In this document: piece after piece, positions 48,841 to 57,834 of the stretch
Layout: each line of letters begins with the position of its first letter
Position numbering within the stretch: the stretch's first letter is position 1
Assembly (NCBI GenBank): GCA_963728765.1
Contig: CAVSKX010000004.1
Location: 558,001-622,000, forward strand
Origin: AC-32 sp963728765
GTDB lineage: Bacteria > Actinomycetota > Thermoleophilia > Gaiellales > Gaiellaceae
DNA length: 64,000 nucleotides
Reading direction: 5' to 3'
The notes under the pieces: model-generated
Told to the model about the DNA's origin: nothing
What the model saw: the letters and a program-made list of their open reading frames with translations, nothing else
The model's database searches: none
Position numbers and translations under genes: made by a program

Positions 48841-49064
48841 CGCGCCGGCGACTCTTCGTTCAGGAGCTCGCGCGCCACCTCGAGGTCTTCGGGGGCGACA
48901 AGGACCTCGCGGATCCCTCCCTCGCCTCCGAAGCCCTCGAACGCCGAGTCGTTCTCCGTCGTCGGGCGGTGGGCGCACTTGATGCCGTTCGCCCGCAGTA
49001 GCCCACACAACACCTCGGCCTCGGGCTCGCCGGGGACGGTCGTCACGCGTACAGGCTCGGCCAT
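48837..49064 (-). CDS. DUF2007-like small protein
   Basis: The 75-residue protein has the pattern of the DUF2007/putative signal-transducing family: MAEPVRVTTVPGEPEAEVLCGLLRANGI (a ferredoxin-like strand-helix), then EVLVAPEDLEVARELL at the end. Its role is unknown. The ATG at 49064 has TACGCT exactly 6 nt upstream, suggesting a leaderless mRNA. It precedes nothing on its strand and overlaps the convergent secreted-protein gene by 4 nt. Confidence 0.75.
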   Translation of the reverse strand: MAEPVRVTTVPGEPEAEVLCGLLRANGIKCAHRPTTENDSAFEGFGGEGGIREVLVAPEDLEVARELLNEESPAR

Positions 49065-49080
49065 GGTGGGAGCGTATCGC

Positions 49081-49800
49081 CTACGCCGTTCGCGCCACCT
49101 CCTCGTACTCGGCCAGCAGCCGGTAGCCCACGCCCCACACGTTGAGGACGCAGTCCTCGGCGCCCGCGCAGGCGAGCTTCCGCCGCAGCCGCGACGCGTG
49201 CGAGTCGAGCGTCCTCGTGCGACCGAGCGACCGGAAGCCCCAGACGTCGCGCAGCAGCTCGTCCTTGGTGAAGACGCGCATCGGCTGCGTGGCGAGCTTC
49301 ACGAGCAGCTCGTACTCCTTCGCCGCCAGCGCGACCGGGAGCCCGTGCACCGTCACGCGGCGCGTCGCGCGGTCGATCGCGAGCGGCCCCGCCGCCAGTC
49401 GCTCGCGCAACCCCGGCTGCGTCCGCCGCAGCACCGCGTGGATTCGCGCGACAAGCTCCTCGTAGTGGAACGGCCGCGGGACGAAGTCGTCGCAGCCGCG
49501 CTCGAAGGCGTGGACGCGGTCGACGGCGTCGTCGCGGGCGTCGCCGAGCACGATCAGCGGCACGTCGCGGTCCCACGATCGGCCCGGCTCGCCTTCTCGC
49601 AGCACGCGGCAGACCTCGAGCGCCGGCGCGTCCGGGAGACCGCCGACAAGCACGAGGTCCGGCCGCTCGCGCTCCACCAGCTCGAGCGCCTCGCGTCCCG
49701 CGTCCGCGCCGAGGACCGCGAAGCCGTCGCTCACCAAGTGCCGCTCCAGGAACTCGCGCGTTCCGGGCTCGGCCTCCGCCAGCAGCAGCGCCTGCGACAT
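49081..49800 (-). CDS. OmpR/PhoB-type response regulator with atypical receiver
   Basis: The 239-residue protein has a receiver domain and a C-terminal winged helix (LPVALAAKEYELLVKLATQPMRVFTKDELLRDVWG, SHASRLRRKL, VWGVGYRLL). In the receiver the phospho-acceptor Asp position is Gly (LVLVGGLPD, about 53), the acidic pair is AEAEPG (8-13) and the Lys is Arg (VPRPF, 109). It is therefore unlikely to be controlled by normal phosphorylation. The DNA-binding half looks intact. No kinase gene is adjacent. Confidence 0.85.
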   Translation of the reverse strand: MSQALLLAEAEPGTREFLERHLVSDGFAVLGADAGREALELVERERPDLVLVGGLPDAPALEVCRVLREGEPGRSWDRDVPLIVLGDARDDAVDRVHAFERGCDDFVPRPFHYEELVARIHAVLRRTQPGLRERLAAGPLAIDRATRRVTVHGLPVALAAKEYELLVKLATQPMRVFTKDELLRDVWGFRSLGRTRTLDSHASRLRRKLACAGAEDCVLNVWGVGYRLLAEYEEVARTA

Positions 49801-49879
49801 GGAGATCGACGCTAGCGCCGGCCTCCCCGCCCCGCCAGATGTCCTTTCGCGCGAAACTGCGCCGAGATTTCGACAGCTA

Positions 49880-50620
49880 CTAGCCGACCGGAGCGTCCCA
49901 CCCCGGGCCTGCCGGAGTCACCGATCCCCCGCAAGACGTTACGCGGCCATGTGAACGATTGATCTCGAGGAGCATGATCCTTGCTTCCGCGAGCTTTTCG
50001 CCGTCGGGCCCCAGCGCGACGAACACGGGCGCCCAGTCGGCGGCCGGGCAGCGTCCGAACCACGGCACCTGCGCGACGTAGAAGCCGCCCGCCCCGAGCG
50101 GCCGGACGATCGGCTTCCCGGTTGGCGTCGAAAAGCTGATCGCCGTCGCACGCTGATCGGCGACGCGCCCGCCTATGACCAGGACATCGGACGAGGCGCC
50201 AAGCGAGCCGGCGCTGATCGGCACAGCCGCTCGCTCGCGGCTCGCGCAGGTGCCGCCGTCGCCCGCGTTCGCTGGCTTCCACGGCTCGTCCACCAGGTAG
50301 CAGATCCCGCCTTCGCGGTTCGCCGTCGCGTAGAGCTTGATCGGCCCGTCCTGCGCCACAAACCGGGCCTTGCCTGCTTTCGGATGGAAGCCGAGCTGCG
50401 GCGTGTACTGGCGGAAGCCCTCGACGACCTTCGGCGGCGCCGGCTCTCCGGTGAGCCAGCCTTCACTCGTCGCGGCGATGGCGAGGCTGCCCATGAGCAC
50501 ACCCGCTGTGACCGCCGCGGCGCCGATCAGCAGGCGCCGTCGGCGGCCGCGGACAGCACGGGTCGCTGACGCCCGCAGCTCCGATCTGTAGGTCTCAACC
50601 GGGTCGACGAACGTGTTCAC
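49880..50620 (-). CDS. Membrane-anchored protein coupled to an ECF sigma factor
   Basis: The protein has 246 residues from the GTG at 50620, overlapping the sigma-factor stop as GTGA. A cytoplasmic stretch (about 25 residues, VNTFVDPVETYRSELRASATRAV), one hydrophobic segment (LLIGAAAVTAGVLMGSLAIA) and an outside domain of about 190 residues with paired cysteines (GGICYLVDEP, GTCAS, GRCPA, SCGGS) give an anti-sigma-like layout. However, no zinc-type anti-sigma motif is visible in the short cytoplasmic part. A regulatory link to the sigma factor is inferred from the overlap alone. Confidence 0.65.
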   Translation of the reverse strand: MNTFVDPVETYRSELRASATRAVRGRRRRLLIGAAAVTAGVLMGSLAIAATSEGWLTGEPAPPKVVEGFRQYTPQLGFHPKAGKARFVAQDGPIKLYATANREGGICYLVDEPWKPANAGDGGTCASRERAAVPISAGSLGASSDVLVIGGRVADQRATAISFSTPTGKPIVRPLGAGGFYVAQVPWFGRCPAADWAPVFVALGPDGEKLAEARIMLLEINRSHGRVTSCGGSVTPAGPGWDAPVG

Positions 50621-51177
50621 AGTCTTCCTCCCGAGAGTCGGATGCGAAGCGCACGCAGCCCACGCGAGACGCGTGCACGGATGGCGGTCTCGTCGGCCGA
50701 GCCGTCGGCGAGCCCGGCGTAGTCGCGGTCGAGCACTACGCGGCCGACGACCGCGTCGCGCTGCTCGGCCGGGAGCGCTTCGAGTGCATGACCGAGGACG
50801 CTGCGCAGCTCCTCGGCGTCGACGCGGGCGATCAGGTCGTCGATCGCCTGATCGTCGTAGCCGATCGTGGCGATGCCGAGCCGGCGCCGCGCGCTCCGGT
50901 CGACGACCTCCCGGCGTTGTGCGTCTCGAAGGAGGTTGCGAGCGACCGTCCACAACCAGGGCCAGGCAGAGCCGCCTTCCTCGACTCGCACGCGCTGCCC
51001 GCGCTCGAGGGCCCGGGCGAACGTCTCCTGGGCGAGATCGAACGCCAGCTCGCGGTCACCGCTCACTGCCGCGAGCGCCGCGACCAGCCGCGCGACGTGC
51101 CGGTCGTAGAGCGAGACGATCGCCTCGGGATCGCGCCGCAGGCGGCGCAGCGCCTCGGCGTCGGAGAGCCCGTCCAC
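50617..51177 (-). CDS. ECF-family RNA polymerase sigma factor
   Basis: This is a two-domain sigma factor. Region 2 is AIVSLYDRHVARLVAALAAVSG and LAFDLAQETFARALERGQRV with WPWLWTVARNLLRDAQRRE. Region 4 is ALEALPAEQRDAVVGRVVLDRDYAGLADGSADETAIRARVSRGLRALR. I use the GTG at 51177, which follows the ABC1-kinase stop; an ATG at 51255 would add 26 residues but overlap that gene by 40 nt. The downstream gene is translationally coupled and could be its regulator. Confidence 0.82.
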   Translation of the reverse strand: MDGLSDAEALRRLRRDPEAIVSLYDRHVARLVAALAAVSGDRELAFDLAQETFARALERGQRVRVEEGGSAWPWLWTVARNLLRDAQRREVVDRSARRRLGIATIGYDDQAIDDLIARVDAEELRSVLGHALEALPAEQRDAVVGRVVLDRDYAGLADGSADETAIRARVSRGLRALRIRLSGGRL

Positions 51178-51215
51178 ATCCCCTGAACGGGCGAGCGGCG
51201 GGGCCTGTGACAGCC

Positions 51216-52880
51216 CTACAGCCGCCCGGAGCGCAGGACGCCCCAGAGAAGCCATAAGCCGAGCACCGCCGAGAGGACGAAGCCGACGAACGAGAGGAAG
51301 TTCACGCCCGCGATCTGCGGCCCCGTAGTCGAGAAGATTCCGATCAGGCTCGAGCCGATCAGGCCGCCGACCGTGACGAGCGCGATCACGAGGCGGTTGA
51401 AGGCGACGTCGAGCTTGCGGCTGAACTCGTCGAGGCCCTTGTGCACGAACCCGACCTCGATCTGGCCGTCGCGGACCTCCTCGAGGAAGTCGTGCACCTG
51501 GTACGGCATGTCGCGGACGACCCGGGCGAGCTCGATCCCCTCCGACTGCGCGCGCTTCAGCACCCGCTGCGGTGTGTAGCGCTCGAGCATCAGGCTGCGC
51601 GCGTACGGCTTCGCGACCTCGAAGACGTTGAAATCGGGGTACAGCTCGACGCCGACCGAGGCGAGCGTCGCAATCGCCTTGTCGAGCATGACGAAGCGGG
51701 TCGGCAACCGGAGGTTGAGCCGGTAGATCAGCTGGAAGGCCTCGCGGATCACCTGCAGCGGGTCGATCTCGGACAGGCTCGCCCCGTAGTAGCGCGCGTA
51801 CATCTCCCGCAGCTCGGCGACGAACTCCTCCTCGCGCTCCTTCGGGTAGCGGACGCCGAGCTCGGCCAGGCGCCGCGGCAGCGCCTCGATCCGCTCGTTC
51901 GCGGCGTCGATGAAGAGCCGCGTCAGCTTGGACATGTCCTGGTCGGTCAGCTTCCCGACCTGGCCGAAGTCGACGAGACCGATGTGTTCGGGTTCGCCCA
52001 GCACGAAGACGTTGGCCGGGTGCGGGTCGCCGTGGAAGAACCCGTGGCGGAAGATCATCGTCATCCACGTCTCCGTCATCAGGTACGCGAGGCGGCGGCG
52101 CTCCTCGATATCCCACGCGTCGAGCGGCAGGTCCGCGATCTGGACGCCCTCGAGCAGGTCGAGAGTGAGCACCCGCGTGCGCGTGTAGCTCCAGTAGACC
52201 CGCGGGATGCGCACGTGCGGGTGGCCGGAGAAGCGGTGGTGGAAGGCCTCGGCGTTGCGGGCCTCGAGGCGGTAGTCCAGCTCCTGGCGGATCGAGCGGG
52301 CGAACTCGTCGACGAGCTGGCGCGGGTCGATGAACTCGAGTGCGCGGACGCGCTCCTTGATCAGCCGGGCGGCCTGGTAGAGGAGCGCGAGGTCGGACTC
52401 GATCTGCCGCGGCGCGTTCGGACGCTGGATCTTGACGGCGACGCGCCGGCCGTTCGGGAGCGTCGCTCGGTGCACCTGCCCGATGGACGCGGCGGCGACC
52501 GGCTGGGTCTCGAACTCGGTGAAGAGCTGCTCGACGGAAAGCTCGAGCTCGTCCCGGATCACGCGCTCGACCTCGTCGTACGGCACCGGCCGCACGTCGT
52601 CCTGGAGCTTCTGCAGCTCGGTGACGATGTCGGGCGGGACGACGTCGGGTCGCGTCGAGAGGAGCTGACCGAACTTCACGAACGTCGGGCCGAGCTCGTC
52701 CAGCATCTCGCGGAGGTGCTGTCCGCGCTGCGACTGGGGCATCGCCTCGTCGGGTTTCGGCCGGCCCGGGACGAGGTCGGTCAGCCGGTGGGTCTCGAAG
52801 AAGTAGCCGAAGCCGTGCCTGACAGCGACCTGGGCGATCTCGGAGATCCGGCCGAGGTTCCGCGTGCCGGTGCTGGCCAT
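51216..52880 (-). CDS. ABC1/AarF (UbiB-type) atypical protein kinase
   Basis: The 554-residue protein belongs to the UbiB/ADCK family of kinase-like ATPases tied to isoprenoid-quinone or lipid metabolism. It has the invariant KxGQ region FVKFGQLLSTRPDVVPP, the Ala-rich loop AAASIGQVHRA, the VAVKIQRP lysine, HGDPHPANVFV and VDFGQVG in place of DFG. Two C-terminal hydrophobic segments (LVIALVTVGGLIGSSLIGIF, LSFVGFVLSAVLGLWLLWG) anchor it in the membrane. The substrate is unknown. Confidence 0.9.
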   Translation of the reverse strand: MASTGTRNLGRISEIAQVAVRHGFGYFFETHRLTDLVPGRPKPDEAMPQSQRGQHLREMLDELGPTFVKFGQLLSTRPDVVPPDIVTELQKLQDDVRPVPYDEVERVIRDELELSVEQLFTEFETQPVAAASIGQVHRATLPNGRRVAVKIQRPNAPRQIESDLALLYQAARLIKERVRALEFIDPRQLVDEFARSIRQELDYRLEARNAEAFHHRFSGHPHVRIPRVYWSYTRTRVLTLDLLEGVQIADLPLDAWDIEERRRLAYLMTETWMTMIFRHGFFHGDPHPANVFVLGEPEHIGLVDFGQVGKLTDQDMSKLTRLFIDAANERIEALPRRLAELGVRYPKEREEEFVAELREMYARYYGASLSEIDPLQVIREAFQLIYRLNLRLPTRFVMLDKAIATLASVGVELYPDFNVFEVAKPYARSLMLERYTPQRVLKRAQSEGIELARVVRDMPYQVHDFLEEVRDGQIEVGFVHKGLDEFSRKLDVAFNRLVIALVTVGGLIGSSLIGIFSTTGPQIAGVNFLSFVGFVLSAVLGLWLLWGVLRSGRL

Positions 52881-53107
52881 GCCCGCAGTGTTGCAGGCGC
52901 AGGGGCGGACGGACGCGGCGGCGATGGCGCAAGCCGGTCCGCAGCGGCGCCTGTTCTGGAGGATCGCAACGGCACGCAGTTGTGGCGTTCTGTGGGCGAT
53001 TCGTCACGCTTTCGTCACGATCGACGTGTCCCGAAGGGCCACTGTCCAGGGACAGTCCCCGGACGAGTCGTGTCCCGGCGCCGACGGTTAGCCTCCCGCG
53101 CGTACCG
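52881..53107. promoter_or_regulatory. Divergent intergenic region with direct and inverted repeats
   Basis: No gene is visible in this 227-bp stretch between divergent genes. TTCGTCACG occurs twice 11 bp apart (53000-53008, 53011-53019), which is one helical turn. ACTGTCC-AG-GGACAGT (53041-53056) is a perfect inverted repeat with 7-bp arms. Both could be regulator-binding sites for the membrane protein or the ABC1 kinase. Function is inferred only from symmetry and spacing. Confidence 0.35.
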
Positions 53108-53680
53108 TTGACACTCGGAGCGGTCTACGGCGAAGCCTGGGAGCTCTACCGCCTCCTCATGCGGCGGTCGATCCTGACCGCGTTCCTCGTCTTCGCCGTC
53201 GTCGACGGCGTCGGGCAGCTCAGCGGGCTCCCCGAGTCGACCGCCGCGCGGGTCGTCCTCGGGCTCCTGTCGTTCGTGCTCAGATTCTCAGGCCCGGTCG
53301 TCGTGCGGGTGCGCTCGTCCACATCGTTCGCAACATCCACGAGGGCCGGGCGCCGGAGCGGATCCCGGCGCTGGTTCGCGAAGCCGGCCGGAGGTTCTGG
53401 TCGCTCCTCGGCGCCTCGATCCTCTACGGCCTCGGCGTCTTCTTCGGCTTGCTGCTGCTCATCGTGCCCGGCGTCATCGTGGCCGCTCGCTGGTGCCTGC
53501 TCGCGCCGCTGATCATGCTCGAGGTGCGGTTTGTGGGCGCCGCACGGGAGCGCTCTTCCGACCTCGTGCGCGGCCCGGACGGCAACCGTCGCGCTGATCG
53601 TGGTCGTCAGGTTCGTGCTCACGAACGCGATCTTCTGGCCGGTTGGGTTCATGGGCCTCGACCCCAGGATCGCTCACTGA
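53108..53680 (+). pseudogene. Multi-pass membrane protein broken by two single-base indels
   Basis: The reading starts LTLGAVYGEAWELYRLLMRRSILTAFLVFAVVDG (TTG at 53108) and runs to FSGPVVVRV. It then continues only in another frame as LVHIVRNIHEGRAPERIPALVREAG to AARERSSDLVRG, and finally in the first frame as TATVALIVVVRFVLTNAIFWPVGFMGLDPRIAH to the TGA at 53678-53680. One base missing near 53306 and one extra C in CCC at 53574-53576 explain both shifts. Joined, it would be a membrane protein of about 190 residues with four or five helices. Its function is unknown. Confidence 0.6.
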
Positions 53681-53739
53681 GCCGGAGCGGCCGGTCATCC
53701 ACGAAGACGTCCGGGGCTGGACGTCCGTCTGGGCGGGCC

Positions 53740-54432
53740 CTACGGCCGAGGGTTGATGCCGTTCCGCCGGGCGCCGTCCGGGAGCTCCGGAGGAAGGCCG
53801 GCGCGGCACGCCTCGGCGGCCTGGCGCCACAGCCGCACGATCTCGGCGCCCACGCGGTCTGCCGCCTCGGCGTAGCCCCTGCGGTTCCGCGGCAGGTCGT
53901 CGAGCGTGATCGGCTCCCCCCAGACCACCGCGCACAGCCGCCGGTTCAGCACCGACCAGCGGAACGTGTCGAGCCCGAGCGGGATGACTGGCACCCCCTC
54001 TTGCATCGCGATCATCAGCCCGCCCGGGTGCAGCGGCCCCGGATGGCCGAAGCGCTGACGCGTCCCCTCGACGTGCACACAGACGAGCTCGCCCTCCCGC
54101 ACCAGCTCACGCGCGTGGCGCAGCGCCTCGCGGTCGCCCTCGCCGCGCCGCACGCCGAAGACGCCGAGCCAGCGCAACAGCGCCCCGAGCCCCGCGATGT
54201 CCATGAGCTCGGCCTTCGCCAGGAAGTGGAGCGGCCGCGGCGAGAACGACCCGATCAGCGGATGGTCGATCGCAGAGAAGTGGTTGGCCGCGATCACCGC
54301 GCCGCCCTCCCGCGGGACGCGCTCCACGCCGTAGCTCGCGGCCGGCGCAAGCAGCATCGTCACCTGCGGCGCGACGCGGCGGCCGATCCACCACGACGTC
54401 TCGACCCGCGTCAGCGGCTCGAGGAGGCTCAC
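53740..54432 (-). CDS. Lysophospholipid acyltransferase family protein
   Basis: The 230-residue PlsC-type acyltransferase has the catalytic H-x4-D motif NHFSAID (in AVIAANHFSAIDHPLIG) and the glycerol-phosphate-binding VEGTRQRFG with EGTR. VPVIPLGLDTF further on is also typical. Such enzymes acylate 1-acylglycerol-phosphate or similar lipids. It starts at the GTG at 54432, overlapping the stop of the preceding coiled-coil gene (GTGA). The frame upstream is shadow. It is the last gene of the queA-secDF operon. Confidence 0.85.
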   Translation of the reverse strand: MSLLEPLTRVETSWWIGRRVAPQVTMLLAPAASYGVERVPREGGAVIAANHFSAIDHPLIGSFSPRPLHFLAKAELMDIAGLGALLRWLGVFGVRRGEGDREALRHARELVREGELVCVHVEGTRQRFGHPGPLHPGGLMIAMQEGVPVIPLGLDTFRWSVLNRRLCAVVWGEPITLDDLPRNRRGYAEAADRVGAEIVRLWRQAAEACRAGLPPELPDGARRNGINPRP

Positions 54433-54752
54433 GCCTCGAGCAACCGCAGCCGGTGCTCGAGCTGGGCGACTCGCAGCTCGAGCTCCTCGAGCTCGTCGCG
54501 CGTCACGAGGCCAAGCTCGCGGAACAGGCCAGACAGCCCCGCGCCGGTGCGCTCGCCGAGCCGCACGCCCTCGCTGCGCCACCGGCCTGCCAGCTCCTCA
54601 ACGAGCGCTCGCGCCTCTGAGCGACCCATCCCGCTCCGGGCGGCAACCTCCTCGGCCAGCGCGTCCGCGCGTTCCGCCGTCAGTGCCACCGCGCCGACGC
54701 CGGCGAGGACGAGCTTTTCCGCGAGTTCGCGAAGGTCAGCGGGAGCGGCCAT
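54429..54752 (-). CDS. Small helical, phasin-like protein
   Basis: The 107-residue protein is almost wholly helical: LRELAEKLVLAGVGAVALTAERADALAEEVAARSGMGRSEARALVEELAGRW, then a linker and a C-terminal coiled coil (TRDELEELELRVAQLEHRLRLLEA). The layout resembles PhaF/phasin-type or granule-associated proteins, but the match is only by general pattern. The ATG at 54752 overlaps the secDF 3' end by 17 nt, and its stop overlaps the acyltransferase start (GTGA). Confidence 0.6.
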   Translation of the reverse strand: MAAPADLRELAEKLVLAGVGAVALTAERADALAEEVAARSGMGRSEARALVEELAGRWRSEGVRLGERTGAGLSGLFRELGLVTRDELEELELRVAQLEHRLRLLEA

Positions 54753-57501
54753 GTGGGCGTGCCCGCCGCCGCTGCCGCCGCCGCTCGCGCTTCGCCTCGA
54801 TCGCCTGGTTCGCCGTGACCGTGCGCTCGACCGCACCGACGGGCGAGAGCTCGGGCGCTGGCTCCGCTGCAAGAGCGGCCTCCGAGGCCCCGAGGGCGGC
54901 GAGGTCGCCGGCCGGTGTCTCCTGGCCGATCCGGCGCGCGTACTCCGGCTCGCGCTCCTTCCACATCGTCAGCAGCGGCGCCGCGATGAAGATCGACGAG
55001 TAGGCACCGGACGCGATCCCGACCAGCAGCGCGAATGCGAAGTCCTTCAGCGTCGCGCCGCCGAAGATCAGCAGCGACATCACCGGCAGGAGCGTGATGA
55101 ACGTCGTCGCCAGCGAGCGGCGGATCGTCTCCCAGAGCGAGACATTCGCGATTGTCGCGAACGGCGCCCGGCGCATCAGCGGGATGTTCTCCCTGATGCG
55201 GTCGAAGATGATGATCGTGTCGTAGATCGAGTAGCCGAGCACCGTTAACACCGCGGCAACGGTCGAGTTCGACACTTCCCGCCCGAGCAGCGCATAGACC
55301 CCGACCGTGATCACGATGTCGTGCAGCAAGGCGACGATCACGGGCACCGCGAACTTGAAGTCGAACCTGATCGCGATGTAGAGGATGATCAGGAGCAGCG
55401 AGAAGAGGATCGCGATGATCGCCCCTCTCGCGATCTGTCTCCCGAAGCTCGCGGAAACCGTTTGGATCTGGATCTTCGTCGTGTCGAACTGCTGCGCGAC
55501 CGCATCCTTGAGCGCGCTCGTCTGCGGTCCGTTGAGCGTGCGCAGACGGAGCTGGAAGCTCTTGTACTGGTCACCGCCGAAGCTCTTGCCGCGGCCCTGG
55601 ACGACCGGCTCCTTGCCGAACTTGGTCGTCTCGTCGCGCACCGAGGACAGCGATGTCGGCTGAGGCGTCGTGAACGACACCTGCGTGCCGCCCTTGAAGT
55701 CGATGCCGAGGTTCAGGCCCTTCGCGGCGAGGGCGCCGATCGAGATCGCCACGACGCAGCCGGAGATCGCCAGCCACAGGTAGCGCCGCTTCATGAAGTC
55801 GATCTGCAGCCACTTGCCGTGCTGCTCGGCGGCCGCGCCCATGAAGCGCGGGTTCTCGAACCAGCGGAAGCCCGCCAGCAGGCCGAGCATGGCGCGGGTC
55901 GCGGCGACGGCGGTGATCAGCGAGATCACCGTGCCGATCATCAGCATCAACGCGAAGCCCTTCACGCCCGCGGTTGCGACGGCAAAGAGCACGAGCGCGG
56001 TGATCACCGTAACGACGTTCGCGTCGATGATCGTGTGGAAGCCCTTCGCGTAGCCGGCGGCCGTCGCTGCGCGCACGGACTTCCCGGACCGCACCTCTTC
56101 CTTAATGCGTTCGAATATGACCACGTTCGCGTCGGCTGCGACTCCGATCGTCAGGATCAGGCCGGCGAAGCCCGGCAGCGTCAGCGTGACGCCGAAGAGC
56201 AGAATCGCCGCGTAGAGGAAGGCTGCGTAGATGCCGAGGCCGATGACCGCCACGACGCCCAGGAAGCGGTAGAGGATCAGCAGGAAGGCGGCGACGACTA
56301 GCAGGCCGATCAGCGCCGCTGTCTTGGCCTCCTTGAGCGAGTCCTTGCCGAGCGTGGCAGAGACGTCGGTGCGCTCGATCTGCTGGAACTCGACGGGCAG
56401 AGCGCCCGTCTGGAGCACGAGCGCGAGGTCCTTCGCCTCGGTGAAGCTGTTGATGTTCGAGATCTCGGCGCCGTTGATGCTCGGGTCGATCCCGTCGGGG
56501 TTCTGCTTGTAGTCGATGTAGGGCGTCGAGCGCAGCTCGTTGTCCAGCACGATCGCGAAGTGCTGGGCGAACTGCTGGATCGTCGCCTGGTCGTTCCCCG
56601 TCTGCCCGGCCGCCGCCGCGAGCCCGGCACCGCGCTGCGCCTCTAGCCGCGTGATGTCGTGGAACTTCTTGGCGCCCTCTCCCGTGAAGCCGAGCTGCAC
56701 GACGTTCCCCTGGCCCTGCGTGCTGATGTCGGCCCGGATCGACGACAGCTTCAGGTCGTCACCCTTTGCCTCCGGAATCGGGTGGGTCGGGTTCTCGGGG
56801 TCGAACTTGAAGAGGTAGTACAGGACCGGTGCGGCGGCGTCCGACTGCTGCTGGCCGAGGCAGCCCGTCGACGCCTCGCAGCTGACGACCGTCGTCTTCT
56901 CGGGAACGGCGAGGATGGTCGAGCCCTTGGGCTGCTTGCCGTTCAGCTTCGGCGTGTCGAGCAGTTTCTTGACCGTGTCCTCGGGCCCGGCGATCACTTT
57001 CTTCTTCGCGTTGAAGAGGTAGTACGCGGTGGGCGTCCCCTTCTTCGCGTCGTCCTTCACATCCGTGAGGAGCTTGTAGAGGCTCCCCGTGGCGACCGGC
57101 TGGCCGCCGTTGTTCGACGGGCCGGTGAGGTCGTTCTCGAAGTCGTAGAACTGCAGCTGGGCCGTCGTGCCGATGATCTGCGCCGCCTTGTTGACGTCGT
57201 GGACGCCGGCGAGCTGGATCACGATCTGGTCCTTGCCCTGCTTGCGGATCTCGGGCTCGGAGACGCCGAGCTTGTCGATGCGGCTCCGCATGATCGAGAT
57301 CGAGCGGTCCATGCAAGCCGCGTCGCAGGTCTTGCCCTTCGGCGGGACCGCCTTGAGGACGACCTCGAGCCCGCCCTGCAGATCGAGACCGAGCGTGACC
57401 TTCTTGTGCGCCGGCGACCCGGGGATGGCAAGCAGCGCGACCCCGCAGAGGGCCGCGAGGATCAGGCCGACGAGAATCAGGTGTGAACGACGTGTGCCCA
57501 C
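54736..57501 (-). CDS. secDF: Fused SecD-SecF protein-export subunit
   Basis: SecDF uses the proton gradient to complete protein translocation through SecYEG. The single 921-residue chain contains a SecD half with the first helix, LGLDLQGGLEVVL, the periplasmic P1 domain (IMRSRIDKLGVSEPEIRKQG, QIVIQLAGV), and the helix bundle with GFAGLILTIGVAADANVVIFERIKEE. It also contains a SecF half starting at about 565 with GLNLGIDFKGGTQVSF and VLTVLGYSIYDTIIIFDRIREN. Fusion into one gene occurs in many bacteria. YajC is encoded 18 nt upstream. Confidence 0.96.
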   Translation of the reverse strand: MGTRRSHLILVGLILAALCGVALLAIPGSPAHKKVTLGLDLQGGLEVVLKAVPPKGKTCDAACMDRSISIMRSRIDKLGVSEPEIRKQGKDQIVIQLAGVHDVNKAAQIIGTTAQLQFYDFENDLTGPSNNGGQPVATGSLYKLLTDVKDDAKKGTPTAYYLFNAKKKVIAGPEDTVKKLLDTPKLNGKQPKGSTILAVPEKTTVVSCEASTGCLGQQQSDAAAPVLYYLFKFDPENPTHPIPEAKGDDLKLSSIRADISTQGQGNVVQLGFTGEGAKKFHDITRLEAQRGAGLAAAAGQTGNDQATIQQFAQHFAIVLDNELRSTPYIDYKQNPDGIDPSINGAEISNINSFTEAKDLALVLQTGALPVEFQQIERTDVSATLGKDSLKEAKTAALIGLLVVAAFLLILYRFLGVVAVIGLGIYAAFLYAAILLFGVTLTLPGFAGLILTIGVAADANVVIFERIKEEVRSGKSVRAATAAGYAKGFHTIIDANVVTVITALVLFAVATAGVKGFALMLMIGTVISLITAVAATRAMLGLLAGFRWFENPRFMGAAAEQHGKWLQIDFMKRRYLWLAISGCVVAISIGALAAKGLNLGIDFKGGTQVSFTTPQPTSLSSVRDETTKFGKEPVVQGRGKSFGGDQYKSFQLRLRTLNGPQTSALKDAVAQQFDTTKIQIQTVSASFGRQIARGAIIAILFSLLLIILYIAIRFDFKFAVPVIVALLHDIVITVGVYALLGREVSNSTVAAVLTVLGYSIYDTIIIFDRIRENIPLMRRAPFATIANVSLWETIRRSLATTFITLLPVMSLLIFGGATLKDFAFALLVGIASGAYSSIFIAAPLLTMWKEREPEYARRIGQETPAGDLAALGASEAALAAEPAPELSPVGAVERTVTANQAIEAKRERRRQRRRARPHGRSR

Positions 57502-57519
57502 GCGAAGAGTCGGAACAGA

Positions 57520-57834
57520 TTAGCTTTCGTCGCCCGAGGCGGCCTGCTCCGGTTGGGCCAACGTTTCGGCTTCGGGCTCCGCTTCCTGCGCGACGGCGGC
57601 GACCGCGCGGCGGTCGAGGCGAACGGTTGTTCCGGGCGCGATCTCCACGTGGACGATCTCGCCCTCGATCGCGCGCACGGTTCCGTGGATGCCGCCTGCC
57701 GTCAGGACGTCGTCGCCGACCTCGACCGAGTCCTGCATCCGCGACTGCGCGAGCTGCTTGCGGCGTTGCGGCCTGATCAGGAGCAGCCACATCAGCGCGA
57801 AGACCGCGGCGAGGATGATCACGTAGCTGCCCAC
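57520..57834 (-). CDS. yajC: Preprotein translocase accessory subunit YajC
   Basis: The 104-residue protein has one N-terminal transmembrane helix (YVIILAAVFALMWLLLI) followed by RPQRRKQ, a hallmark of YajC, then the small beta domain LTAGGIHGTVRAIEGEIVHVEI and an acidic tail. YajC associates with SecDF, which is encoded directly downstream. It overlaps the tgt 3' end by 16 nt. Confidence 0.92.
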   Translation of the reverse strand: MGSYVIILAAVFALMWLLLIRPQRRKQLAQSRMQDSVEVGDDVLTAGGIHGTVRAIEGEIVHVEIAPGTTVRLDRRAVAAVAQEAEPEAETLAQPEQAASGDES

